A DNA stretch of 64,000 nt from Saposhnikovia divaricata (GCA_036435485.1 CM071599.1:207923178-207987177), one strand, 5' to 3'. Shown: positions 10,173 through 20,236, counted from the first letter of the stretch. Numbers and translations are program-made. Notes: a model not told the origin generated them from the sequence alone.

Positions 10173-11659
10173 TGATAAGTGGATTTTATATCCACTTGGA
10201 TCGCTTAATTTCGGCTTAAATTGATTGTCTTGGGCTCAAGTTGTTGTAGATTTGATGTGTTTTGCTTAGTTGTGCAGGATTACGAGAATGTTGACTAAGG
10301 TGGATGCTTTTATAATTTTTTGGGAATTAATTGATTAAAATTCGGATTTTCGAGAAGGGTTGCACAGTTTACACTGTTTTGGCCATATCTTGAGTTCTAG
10401 AAGTCCGTTTTAGGCCCGTAAGCAGTCCACGCGAAGATAACGAGATTTTCTATCATTCTAAGATAGTCCAGAGGTCCAATTACGTGGGGAACGTTCCAGT
10501 AAATCTGAAGAAAAGTCAACTTCGAATTTTCCTTACAAAACATAATCAAATTAGGAAACGTATCTTGCAGAAATTCTATTATAATTCTGTTTTGTATTTT
10601 CTTGCTGGGCAAGACTTGTAGTGCTTATATAAACACATCATACCATTGTAATAGTGATAGACATATTATTAGTTATTATTATTGTAACATAGATTAGATC
10701 TGCAAGGGGGAAAAGGAGAGAAGGATTCAACGCTCGTGACAAGCAACGGATCTAGATCTACTTCAGCCTTTGTGTTATTCTGGATTATAGATTTGTTTTC
10801 TTAACTCTTTGTTTATTAATATAATTACTTCTTTTATTCATATCTTGTTTTATATCATGTTTTCATCAAATCCCATGACGATGAACGGTTCAATTATGAG
10901 CTAATCGTTGTCATGGGATTCTAACGGAGTTATCTATGTAGCTTAGTAGTTTATATGCTTTAAAGATTTATGTGTGGTGAATTCTTGATATCCTTGTATG
11001 GTTGTGTTTCATGTATTTAGATGCGTCGCGAACATCTAATTTGTTAATCTCTTGCTAAACGAGAGTGGATCTTGAGATTTAGAACTTGCCATGCTAGCAT
11101 AGGATAGGTTGATGTTTTAACATCATGATTTGTGGCGTAAATAGAGATATTATGCTGCCCTATGTGATCTAAGTGGATAACTTGTGCTTAAACCTTTATG
11201 TTTTCAAATTCTATAGAGATATAGGGTCTAAACATAATTGGTGTCTACCCATCTTCTATCTCTTTTGTGGATGCATGCGTAGTTTGGTATTAGTATACCG
11301 AGAGGTAGCTTTTACTTATTTCGTGTTGTCCGATCAGATATCAAAACCATCACATGTACTGATTAAAGGCTGCGACTCTAAGTGAAATAGATAATGAAGT
11401 TAGAATTCCATGTTATTCTCATATAAGTAATTTGATTTTAGATCTCATTAGCTAGTTAATTCTTAAATTGCATATTAGTTAAATTTAGTTAAATAAAATC
11501 TCAATTAATTACTTGTCTTAGCAGTGAATTAAGATCATACATTGTTGAATAGGTGCATTTACTGAAAAGAACCATAATCTGATCCCTGTGGGAACGAATT
11601 TGGACTTAACCTTATATATTACTTGTGACCACGTACGCTTGCGTGATTTTGTGCTAACA
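10173..11659 (+). repeat. 5' LTR of element C
   Basis: 1487 bp, starts TGATAAGTGGATTTT and ends TTTGTGCTAACA. TATATAAA lies at 10626-10633. An 11-bp stem (AATCCCATGAC with GTCATGGGATT) pairs 10869-10879 with 10910-10920, with counterparts in the LTRs of A and G. The first bases form a terminal hairpin (AAGTGGAT with ATCCACTT). The 70-71-residue ORFs here are duplicated exactly in the other LTR and are not regarded as genes. Confidence 0.95.
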
Positions 11660-11665
11660 AGTTTT

Positions 11666-11683
11666 TGGCGCCGCTGCCGGGGA
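11666..11683 (+). other. Primer-binding site of element C (tRNA-Asp type)
   Basis: TGGCGCCGCTGCCGGGGA follows the 5' LTR. It is one base different from the classic Athila site, which is complementary to the 3' end of tRNA-Asp. Element A has the identical site on the minus strand at 28916-28933. Confidence 0.85.
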
Positions 11684-11797
11684 TCATCGGTGTTTAATTT
11701 AGTTTATGTGCTTGTCATCAGTGGTCGTTAGCGTTCACTGACTCGGATTTCTTACTTAGTTGTTTGTTTCGTGGTGTTTTCAGGTACTTGAACGTGT

Positions 11798-14446
11798 ATG
11801 CGAACACGTTTGCAGGCTCGTAAGGAAAAACTGGCAGAAGAAGAACTTGAAACTACTATAGAGATGGCAGAATTACCAGCAGCAGTCAAGGCTTTGAAGG
11901 ACTATTCGCAGCCAAAGATCAATGACATACAATCTAGTATTGTCAGGCCAGCTATTGCAGCGAACAACTTTGAGATCAAGCCGAGCATAATTCAGATGGT
12001 GCAGAATTCGGTTCAGTTTGGGGGTGCTTCTACGGAGGATCCTAACATGCATATTCGGGACTTTATCGAGATCTGCGACACTTTCAAATTTAATGGTGTG
12101 TCGGAGGATGCTATCAAGTTGAGACTTTTCCCATTTTCTTTGAGAGATAAGGCTAAGGGCTGGTTACATTCTCTACCAGCTGGTTCCATTACTACATGGG
12201 ATGATCTTGCTCAGAAGTTTCTTACTAAATTCTTCCCTATGGCGAAAACTGCAGCAATACGGAACCAGTTAACTCAATTTCAGCAGCAATCTGGCGAGTC
12301 CTTGTGTGAGGCTTGGGAACGTTACAAGGAGATGCTTCGTAGGTGTCCACATCATGGCATGCCTGATTGGATGGTTATTAATGGTTTTTACAATGGGTTG
12401 GGAGCACAGTCTAGACCTTTGCTAGATGCAGCATCAGGTGGAGCTCTGTGGGCTAAGAGCTATGAGGAAGCATATGATCTTATTGAGATGATGGCTGCTA
12501 ATGAATATCAAAATCCAACCCAGAGGCTTTCTCAAGGTAAGGTAGCAGGTGTTCTTGAAGTTGACACAGCTTCAGCTATTGCAGCTCAGTTGAAGGCTCT
12601 TACGATGAAGGTGGATTCTCTTGCTAATTATGGGATTCAGCAGGTGGCTAGTATTTGTGAGCTATGTGCGGGCGCACATGAGACAAGTCAATGTGCTATC
12701 TCTTCTGAATCAGCACAGTTCGTTAGTAATTTCCAGAGACCTGCTGCACCAGTTCCAGCCACTTATCATCCGAACAACAGGAATCATCCTAACTTCAGCT
12801 GGAGCAACAACCAAAGTGCTCAACAACCTCAGCAGTCTTATCAGCAGTTTCAAAGTCAGGAAGCTAGGCCATTCAATCAAGGCTATCAACAGCAGTATGC
12901 TCCAAGGGCACCATATCAACCTCCTGGATTTCAGCAGCAACAACCCCAGGCTCATGCAGGGCAATCATCTAATGAAAAATCAGAAATGGATGATATGAGG
13001 ATGATGTTGAAGAACCTTCAAGCTTCTCAAAAGATCTTGGAAAACCAGATGGGACAGATTACAAATGCTTTGTTGAACATGCAACAGGGGACTCTTCCTA
13101 GTGATACGGAAACAAATCCAGGCAGAAGGGGGAACAAAGAACAGGTTAATGCAGTGACTTTGAGATCAGGAAAGGTTACAGCAGGCCCTCAATCAGCAGC
13201 TGAAGAAGATGAAGATGTTCAGAATCAGCAGGTTAAAAAATCTGCAGTGCCAGAAATTGAGAAATCTGACTTAGTGGCTGATCAGGTTGATGGTGAGAAG
13301 AGCAAGAAACCTGTTGAAAAGTCTACTCCGGAGCAATCTTCAAAGAATAATCAATTCTATCCTCCTCCTCCGTTTCCTCGACGCGTGCAGAAAAGTCAAG
13401 AAATTCAGTTCCAGAAGTTTATGGATGTCTTCAAGAAATTGTCCATTAACATTCCTTTTGTTGAAGCATTGGAGCAGATGCCGAGGTATGCAAAGTTCAT
13501 GAAGGATATTTTGTCACGAAAGAGAAGGTTGGAAGAATTTGAAACAGTGGCATTAACGGAGGAGTGTAGTGCAGTGCTGCAGCAGAAGTTGCCTCCTAAA
13601 CTTAAAGATCCAGGAAGTTTTACCATCCCGTGTACTATTGGCAATCTTTCTTTCAGCAAGTGCTTATGTGATTTGGGTGCTAGCATTAATCTCATGCCCT
13701 TGTCTGTGTTCAAGCAACTTGGTCTGCCGGAGCCAAAGCCAACCAACATCTCTTTGCAGTTGGCTGATAGGTCAATCACTTATCCTAGGGGCATAGTGGA
13801 GGACGTTTTGGTGAAAGTTGATAAGCTCATATTTCATGCTGACTTCGTTATCTTGGATTTTGAAGAAGACAAGAAGATTCCCATAATCTTGGGAAGGCCT
13901 TTTCTAGCTACAGGCCATACTTTGATTGATGTGCAAAAAGGAGAGCTTACAATGAGGGTGCAAGATCAGAGTGTCACCTTTAATGTGTTCAAGGCCATGA
14001 AATTTCCAACAGAGGATGAAGAGTGTTGCAGTGTGGAAATAGTTGATACGGGTCGGAAAAAGAAGTTTGATCAGTTGCTGAGCGAGAAATCGGACAGTTC
14101 TTCGGTTCGTGATCTTTCGAAAGTAAAGCTTGGAAAACTTCCACCATATTTGAGGTATGTCCTTTTGAATAATGAGCTAGTGATTTTTGAAGAGGGGCAT
14201 GATAACGTGTTGCGAAGGTGGAAAGCAGATGATAAGGATGAGGAAATTTTTGTTCAACCGGTTGAGTCAGAGAAGCACCTGAGAGGTGTGAAGAAGAAAA
14301 AGAAGAAGATTTGGCCATTTGGTAGTAAAATTAGGTTGAAATCTGATGGAAGTGATTTGTGGAAAGCAAGCAATCAAGAGGTCAACGTTCGTATGAATGG
14401 TCTATCTGTTGAAGACGGTTCAGTTATTCTTTTGAAACCGCCATGA
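11798..14446 (+). CDS. gag: Gag-protease of non-autonomous element C
   Basis: An intact 882-residue frame starting at ATG 11798 (MRT, the same start context as in A and D). Residues of about 40-240 form the Ty3/gypsy Gag capsid-like domain. A zinc-knuckle-like C-x2-C-x3-H-x4-C starts at Cys287. There follow a Gln/Pro-rich linker, a lysine-rich region and a retropepsin-like domain with DLGAS (Asp625) and a downstream IILGRPFLAT motif. The frame ends soon after protease with a lysine-rich tail unlike the corresponding part of A, and no reverse transcriptase follows. It is very similar to the gag of A but without stop codons. It likely supplies Gag, perhaps also for relatives. Confidence 0.93.
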   Translation: MRTRLQARKEKLAEEELETTIEMAELPAAVKALKDYSQPKINDIQSSIVRPAIAANNFEIKPSIIQMVQNSVQFGGASTEDPNMHIRDFIEICDTFKFNGVSEDAIKLRLFPFSLRDKAKGWLHSLPAGSITTWDDLAQKFLTKFFPMAKTAAIRNQLTQFQQQSGESLCEAWERYKEMLRRCPHHGMPDWMVINGFYNGLGAQSRPLLDAASGGALWAKSYEEAYDLIEMMAANEYQNPTQRLSQGKVAGVLEVDTASAIAAQLKALTMKVDSLANYGIQQVASICELCAGAHETSQCAISSESAQFVSNFQRPAAPVPATYHPNNRNHPNFSWSNNQSAQQPQQSYQQFQSQEARPFNQGYQQQYAPRAPYQPPGFQQQQPQAHAGQSSNEKSEMDDMRMMLKNLQASQKILENQMGQITNALLNMQQGTLPSDTETNPGRRGNKEQVNAVTLRSGKVTAGPQSAAEEDEDVQNQQVKKSAVPEIEKSDLVADQVDGEKSKKPVEKSTPEQSSKNNQFYPPPPFPRRVQKSQEIQFQKFMDVFKKLSINIPFVEALEQMPRYAKFMKDILSRKRRLEEFETVALTEECSAVLQQKLPPKLKDPGSFTIPCTIGNLSFSKCLCDLGASINLMPLSVFKQLGLPEPKPTNISLQLADRSITYPRGIVEDVLVKVDKLIFHADFVILDFEEDKKIPIILGRPFLATGHTLIDVQKGELTMRVQDQSVTFNVFKAMKFPTEDEECCSVEIVDTGRKKKFDQLLSEKSDSSSVRDLSKVKLGKLPPYLRYVLLNNELVIFEEGHDNVLRRWKADDKDEEIFVQPVESEKHLRGVKKKKKKIWPFGSKIRLKSDGSDLWKASNQEVNVRMNGLSVEDGSVILLKPP

Positions 14447-14577
14447 GTTGAGGAAGTAACGTCAAGCTATTGACGTTAAAGAAGCGCTTCGTGGGAGGCA
14501 ACCCACGCCTTCGTGAAAAAAAAAAAAAAAAAAAAAAAAAATTTGTGTGAAAAAATGAGTGTTGTGAGTGTTATGTG

Positions 14578-14613
<36 letters not shown>

Positions 14614-16575
14614 TTCGGGCGTGTAACGCAGGTTGCGCCTGCGTTACGCAGGTTGCCCCTGCGTTACTGGATGTCGCGCAGGCTGCGCCTGCGTGACTGA
14701 TATTTAGGCAGGCTGCGCCTGCTTTATGCAGGCTGCGCAGGTCAACTTTTTTAGTTTTTTTTTTTTTTTTATTTTGTTTTTTTTTTTTTTCCCTTTCTTT
14801 TCTTCCCTTTGTAAAAAAAAAAAAAAAAAAAAACCAAAACAAAACAAAACAAAAATTCAAACCCCAAATTTTATCCTAATCCTATTTCAATTCCAAAACC
14901 CCCATCTCTCTTCTAAAATTCTAAACCTATTCTAATTCTTTTTCTTTAATTCATCAAATCCTATTTCTATCCTACATCAAATTTCATACCCACCCAAAAT
15001 TTTTCCTTTTCACATTAATTTTATTCATCCAATCCCTCCATTATATATACGCACCCATACATACAAATCCAATTTCTCTTCTATTTATTTAAATTCAATT
15101 CTAAGGAGGAATTAATTACAAGTTCACCTCTTTGATTCGTAATTGGGTTAAATCTTCTATAATATTATTTTTATTACGAATTTGTGTTCTTGTAATTGGG
15201 GGTTTTGTAGGATTCTTGTTATTTGGGAGGTGGCTAGTCTATGGAGCTCGTACGCATTATCCTCCACCAGATTCATCCGAGGAGGGTTATGATTCAGCTG
15301 GTTAGGTATGTTTTCTACTTTCCCTCGTATTTACTTCCATTCAATGCGGACATTGAATATTTTAAGTTTGGGGGTGGTTTGAGGGATTAGTAGTTGTTGT
15401 TGTATATATGTGTTCATGTAGGATATCATGTTTTGCATGCTTAGTAGTAATTCATTCATGTTATGTTCGTATTATCTACGTTTGTTTCATGTAGGACATT
15501 CTGTTTTTATTTATGTATATCATGTGAGTTCATATTAGTTGCATTTGCATAGCATGCATATTTCATGATCCCTTAGAACGAGCTAATTCTGATTGGTAGG
15601 TAGGTGTCTAATTGAGTGTGATAATGATGAGTAGAGGGTTGATTTATAGTTTCTATGAAATTGACTTGCATGCTTCAGAAACAAAATCTTTTCACAGTCT
15701 CATTGGGTGCTTTTGAGCTAGGTTGAGATCATGCTTGTTTGGATGTTTTGAGATTTAATCACTTGATTATATTTAGAATTTTCATTATTCCCTTGATGGC
15801 CTAGAACAATTAAGTCTAAGTTTGGGGGAAAACAGGGATTTCATGCTTAAATTGTAAATAATTGTCAATAATGGCTAGGTGTCAAATGGCTAGTAGCCGG
15901 CTCATATTTATATGAGTAGTCTAGGGTTGGAATTGAGAATTCTCATTCCAGATTGCATAGAAAAAAAAAGCAGAAAGAAGAAAGAAAAAAAAAAGAGAAA
16001 AAAAAAAAAAGAAAAAAAATGATGTCAATTGTTTATATGCAAAATTAACCAGGGTGAGCTCTTTAATACTCGAGCAATTAAGTTCTAGGGGACTTTGTGC
16101 CTAGTGACCTAAGGCTTTTATAGTCTGGGATCCACTAACCCAACGCTCGCTACATGGGTATTATTGTATAAGCCTTTCGGGGTCTCATCCATTGCACGGT
16201 TAAATAAGCATGCTGTATATTATGTGTCGTAGTTGTTTAGTAATAAAAGCATGAATTTCTGTCTACCTTGGATAAGGATGGAGGTGTTCTTAGGTTATGA
16301 AGTGTCTACGGTCTATTCTATTTATAAACCTGTGATTGTCTTGACGAAAAGCATGTATGATTTTTGACCTAGTTTTGGGAGTATTTCTGATGAGCATTGC
16401 ACACACGCACGTTTCTGTTCATGTATTATTAGTATACGGGAACTTGGTCGAACTCTATTTGGATTTAGTTGCATTCTTTGAGATATTTGCTTGCTCGTTG
16501 GTTTTGGTTAGTTTGAAGGGGATCGTTGCATTTTTCATTCTAGTTGCATTCATGCATTGCATTGCATTAGGTTAA
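14447..16575 (+). other. 3' untranslated region of C
   Basis: Long noncoding stretch. It has homopolymer runs (A at about 14515-14541, 14578-14610 and 14812-14833; T at about 14758-14790), a GC-rich hairpin array (14623-14735), an A-rich run at 15960-16020 and two polypurine-like tracts (AAGTTTGGGGG at about 15364 and 15820) like the terminal one. ORFs over the homopolymers are low-complexity and not supported. Confidence 0.7.
14623..14735. repeat. GC-rich hairpin array in the 3' region of C
   Basis: Successive inverted repeats: GTAACGCAGG with CCTGCGTTAC around a 5-base loop (14623-14647), ACGCAGG with CCTGCGT (14646-14664), CGCAGG with CCTGCG (14677-14693), GCAGG with CCTGC (14708-14722), then a partial unit. 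The loops are TTGCG, TTGCC or CTGCG. The design parallels the arrays in A and G, but the sequence differs. Confidence 0.8.
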
Positions 16576-16700
16576 ATGGATTTTGTGGGTACATTCGCTA
16601 TAGGCCCTCACGAGACCTTACTCGTCCACTAGGGCTGCCTAGGGGTTTAAAGGGCTTGTTGCATATGCCAAATGCAACCGTGATCACCTACGGAAGTGGT
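16576..16700 (+). promoter_or_regulatory. Conserved pre-polypurine-tract block, copy in C
   Basis: Matches D (35602-35720) with only a few differences over about 104 bp, and A (1812-1937, minus) nearly as well. It contains a perfect 7-bp hairpin at 16658-16678 (GTTGCAT with ATGCAAC). No reading frame runs through all three copies. It lies about 50 bp upstream of the polypurine tract. Confidence 0.8.
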
Positions 16701-16750
16701 ACTAGCTAGTTAGTTAGTTGTAATTGTTTATGCTTGAGGACAAGCATCGG

Positions 16751-16766
16751 TTTAAGTTTGGGGGTG
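16751..16766 (+). other. Polypurine tract of element C
   Basis: TTTAAGTTTGGGGGTG directly before the 3' LTR start TGATAAGTGG. Confidence 0.85.
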
Positions 16767-18253
16767 TGATAAGTGGATTTTATATCCACTTGGATCGCTT
16801 AATTTCGGCTTAAATTGATTGTCTTGGGCTCAAGTTGTTGTAGATTTGATGTGTTTTGCTTAGTTGTGCAGGATTACGAGAATGTTGACTAAGGTGGATG
16901 CTTTTATAATTTTTTGGGAATTAATTGATTAAAATTCGGATTTTCGAGAAGGGTTGCACAGTTTACACTGTTTTGGCCATATCTTGAGTTCTAGAAGTCC
17001 GTTTTAGGCCCGTAAGCAGTCCACGCGAAGATAACGAGATTTTCTATCATTCTAAGATAGTCCAGAGGTCCAATTACGTGGGGAACGTTCCAGTAAATCT
17101 GAAGAAAAGTCAACTTCGAATTTTCCTTACAAAACATAATCAAATTAGGAAACGTATCTTGCAGAAATTCTATTATAATTCTGTTTTGTATTTTCTTGCT
17201 GGGCAAGACTTGTAGTGCTTATATAAACACATCATACCATTGTAATAGTGATAGACATATTATTAGTTATTATTATTGTAACATAGATTAGATCTGCAAG
17301 GGGGAAAAGGAGAGAAGGATTCAACGCTCGTGACAAGCAACGGATCTAGATCTACTTCAGCCTTTGTGTTATTCTGGATTATAGATTTGTTTTCTTAACT
17401 CTTTGTTTATTAATATAATTACTTCTTTTATTCATATCTTGTTTTATATCATGTTTTCATCAAATCCCATGACGATGAACGGTTCAATTATGAGCTAATC
17501 GTTGTCATGGGATTCTAACGGAGTTATCTATGTAGCTTAGTAGTTTATATGCTTTAAAGATTTATGTGTGGTGAATTCTTGATATCCTTGTATGGTTGTG
17601 TTTCATGTATTTAGATGCGTCGCGAACATCTAATTTGTTAATCTCTTGCTAAACGAGAGTGGATCTTGAGATTTAGAACTTGCCATGCTAGCATAGGATA
17701 GGTTGATGTTTTAACATCATGATTTGTGGCGTAAATAGAGATATTATGCTGCCCTATGTGATCTAAGTGGATAACTTGTGCTTAAACCTTTATGTTTTCA
17801 AATTCTATAGAGATATAGGGTCTAAACATAATTGGTGTCTACCCATCTTCTATCTCTTTTGTGGATGCATGCGTAGTTTGGTATTAGTATACCGAGAGGT
17901 AGCTTTTACTTATTTCGTGTTGTCCGATCAGATATCAAAACCATCACATGTACTGATTAAAGGCTGCGACTCTAAGTGAAATAGATAATGAAGTTAGAAT
18001 TCCATGTTATTCTCATATAAGTAATTTGATTTTAGATCTCATTAGCTAGTTAATTCTTAAATTGCATATTAGTTAAATTTAGTTAAATAAAATCTCAATT
18101 AATTACTTGTCTTAGCAGTGAATTAAGATCATACATTGTTGAATAGGTGCATTTACTGAAAAGAACCATAATCTGATCCCTGTGGGAACGAATTTGGACT
18201 TAACCTTATATATTACTTGTGACCACGTACGCTTGCGTGATTTTGTGCTAACA
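16767..18253 (+). repeat. 3' LTR of element C
   Basis: 1487 bp, offset by exactly 6594 from the 5' LTR. Every line compared by eye is identical, including the TATA box and the covarying stem (17463-17473 with 17504-17514). It is followed by the second TACTC. Confidence 0.95.
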
Positions 18254-18258
18254 TACTC

Positions 18259-18665
18259 TAAGGTAAATTTTCACTTGGACAATTTGAAAGTCTTGGAGTA
18301 AGTAGGGTTTTTGACAACTGTTAATCAGTGGATAGTTCATGAATATGTTCTTTATATGATTACTTTAATTAGTTTTCATATTCTCTTCTTGATGCATTTT
18401 CTTGAAGAACAGTTCATATAACACAAATAACAGTTGCAGACCACAATGAATATGATTAGAAAAACAAAATTTTCATTGATAATAAGGAAGAGATTACAAG
18501 CAAATATTACATATTTTTGTTCTCTCTATCTGCTAATCTATTCAACAGGAAAGTAAAAGGTCCGTCCACACCACTCCATTGTTAGCAAAAATTCCCAGAT
18601 CCCATCTTTGCCACTTTACTTGGGTGGAAGTTGAAGGGATAAGGTTATTTTTGCTGACATATTCA
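18259..18665 (+). other. Post-pol region of B, after the C insertion
   Basis: Continues the post-pol sequence of B. No supported gene on the plus strand. On the minus strand it would be the 3' flank of the small ORF at 18666-18923. Overlapping frames at 18542-18807 may be alternatives or a frameshifted continuation of it. Confidence 0.5.
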
Positions 18666-18923
18666 TTAACAATGGTTGGTGGTGGTGGATGAGGATGCCT
18701 TCGAGGAGAGCCATGCCAATGTTGCTTGGAGGGCAGCATCGATGTCGATCACCCTTGCAGGTTTCTCTCTCTCGAGCTCTTCCAGACCAGCATCCATTTG
18801 CAGCCACAGCGTCTCAAGCTGCCTTTCCCACTCAAATGCTTCAAACTCTTCACGAGTATAGCTGAAGATGTCTCTATTTTCGACAAGATGAATGTTTTTC
18901 TCTTTAATGGTAAGGTTAGCCAT
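18666..18923 (-). CDS. Antisense small ORF in copia element B, unknown function
   Basis: 85 codons on the minus strand, starting in an excellent plant initiation context (AAAAACAATGGCT). The protein (MANLTIKEKN...) has a mixed, protein-like composition with a Tyr-Thr-Arg-Glu-Glu-Phe-Glu-Ala stretch and a charged, helix-prone middle. I do not recognise a domain. It faces away from the plus-strand ORF at 19457, so the two form a divergent pair with about 530 bp between their starts. This looks less like a chance frame than others because of the start context and composition, but there is no independent proof of expression. A C-terminal frameshift is possible. Confidence 0.45.
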   Translation of the reverse strand: MANLTIKEKNIHLVENRDIFSYTREEFEAFEWERQLETLWLQMDAGLEELEREKPARVIDIDAALQATLAWLSSKASSSTTTNHC

Positions 18924-19456
18924 TGTTTTTCAAGAGTATTTGGTTTGAAAGGTTTGTGATTTTACATGGGAGACTGAAAGGTTAAAGGTTTAATGAAATA
19001 ATCTGATCAAGTCTCTAGGCCTTAAATAGAGATGGGTAAGAACGAAGTCCTTAATCGCTTCGTATTCTGGTTATTAAAGGCAACAGGTAAACGTTTCAAA
19101 TTCTGATTTTACTTAGGTCCAGATATTTTTAAAAGAGTATTATTTGATTTTTGTTAAAATCAAATATTTTAATGTTTTAATTTTAATATACTCTTTTTAA
19201 AAATAGGCGCACATGACCCACTCGCCTTTAATGTGTCCCACTTACCTATTATCGTGTCCCACTACACATTAATCAAGGAACTGATTGCGTGTTTGTTACA
19301 TAAGAGATTGAGTTTTTATTAATTTAATCACTTTTGTGTCCAAACGAGTTTGCTTTATTCTTACTCTCACAGTTTTCTTATTTTTCTCTTGGGCACTCAC
19401 GCAAACACCTTTTCTACATTCATATCTTTTGGAAATTCTTGGAAATTCTTAACTCA
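18924..19456. promoter_or_regulatory. Divergent intergenic region inside copia element B
   Basis: Lies between two start codons pointing away from each other. It holds AT-rich stretches (about 19130-19200) and a CTATTTAAGG-like box for the minus strand near 19020-19030. A pyrimidine-rich leader-like stretch precedes the plus-strand ATG at 19457. A bidirectional promoter is inferred only. A copia element would normally need no internal promoter. Confidence 0.3.
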
Positions 19457-20236
19457 ATGGCATCTAAAGCATTCACTGCACTTGGCTTACGGTTTGTTCC
19501 TAATAACTATGAAGTTCCACTCTATCATGAACGCGTTCCAGAATCGTTTCATCTCATGCAGAACTTTTTGAGGGATTCAGAGATTGGACAAGCTCTGACT
19601 GGACCTGCTACTCTTTCTGCGTCTCAAATTGCTTCATTCTGGCAGAACTCAGTTTATGTGGATGGAGGAGAAAGTGGAACTCCTACCATTATCTTCACCT
19701 ATGACGACCAAGACCATGTGATTACTCCACAGACTGTACGAGATACGATGGGTTTTGACACACATACTTCTTATGCTCTGGTTAATGAAAGTTATCTGAG
19801 AGATATGCTACAAGAGATAGGTTACATGGAATCTCTTGACAAGCTTGGCAGTATAAAGCGACCAAATCTAAGAAAGGAATGGAATTTCTTCTTTGATTGC
19901 ATAACAAGAACATTCCAGAAGAAAGTCACAAACTGGGATGCCATTCCAATGGATAGTCTCCATATCGGGTATTCTTTGCTCTATGGTATTAATTTTGATT
20001 TTGGTCGATATGTTTTGATGAACTTAGGTGATAAATTGTCAGAGTCTACCACTGTCTACTATGCTCGTTTCTGTCAAATGTTGTTCAATGCATGTGTACC
20101 TGGTCTTGTAATTGATGAAACTGATAAAGTTGATCCATTTAGAGTCAATAAGCGTATATTCTCTGATATGACTAACAAGGATGTTGGCAACGAAAATCTC
20201 CTGAAGCTGTTTACACTAGAAAAGGGAAGAGACTGA
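19457..20236 (+). CDS. Extra post-pol ORF of copia element B, N-terminal part
   Basis: 259 codons from ATG 19457 (context ACTCAATGGC). An in-frame ATG at 19334 would add 41 hydrophobic residues and is less likely the start. The protein resembles the family of extra proteins that follow pol in large SIRE/Maximus-like elements. Hallmarks are FLRDSEIGQALTGPATLS near the N-terminus, a KEWNFFFDCITRTF segment, and a Phe-Gly-Arg followed by YYARFCQMLFN. Such ORFs are often called env-like from their position. Beyond the N-terminal residues I see no convincing transmembrane or fusion features, so an envelope role is not supported. The frame stops at 20236, and the next ORF starts 15 bases later in another frame. 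Confidence 0.7.
   Translation: MASKAFTALGLRFVPNNYEVPLYHERVPESFHLMQNFLRDSEIGQALTGPATLSASQIASFWQNSVYVDGGESGTPTIIFTYDDQDHVITPQTVRDTMGFDTHTSYALVNESYLRDMLQEIGYMESLDKLGSIKRPNLRKEWNFFFDCITRTFQKKVTNWDAIPMDSLHIGYSLLYGINFDFGRYVLMNLGDKLSESTTVYYARFCQMLFNACVPGLVIDETDKVDPFRVNKRIFSDMTNKDVGNENLLKLFTLEKGRD

Larger units (their letters stand above)
10173..18253 (+). mobile_element. Element C: Athila-like LTR element with gag-protease but no pol
   Basis: 8081 bp with 1487-bp LTRs at 10173-11659 and 16767-18253. The LTRs look identical, with the TACTC duplication outside. It has a tRNA-Asp-type primer-binding site, one open gag-protease frame, a long 3' untranslated region and a polypurine tract. Reverse transcriptase, RNase H and integrase are absent. 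After the gag stop the sequence passes to the words GCGCTTCGTGGGAGGCAACC, which in A lie just downstream of pol. This fits the class of non-autonomous elements that keep only gag (TR-GAG type), which must borrow enzymes from relatives. It is the youngest-looking insertion, together with B. Confidence 0.95.

Noticed and set aside
10397..11385. 70-71-residue ORFs in the C LTRs (also 16991-17979)
   Set aside because: Exact LTR duplicates without protein features. The third family member G keeps only a fragment.
14462..14935. ORFs across the homopolymer region of C
   Set aside because: Phe/Lys runs from poly-A and poly-T tracts and hairpin repeats. Not credible proteins.
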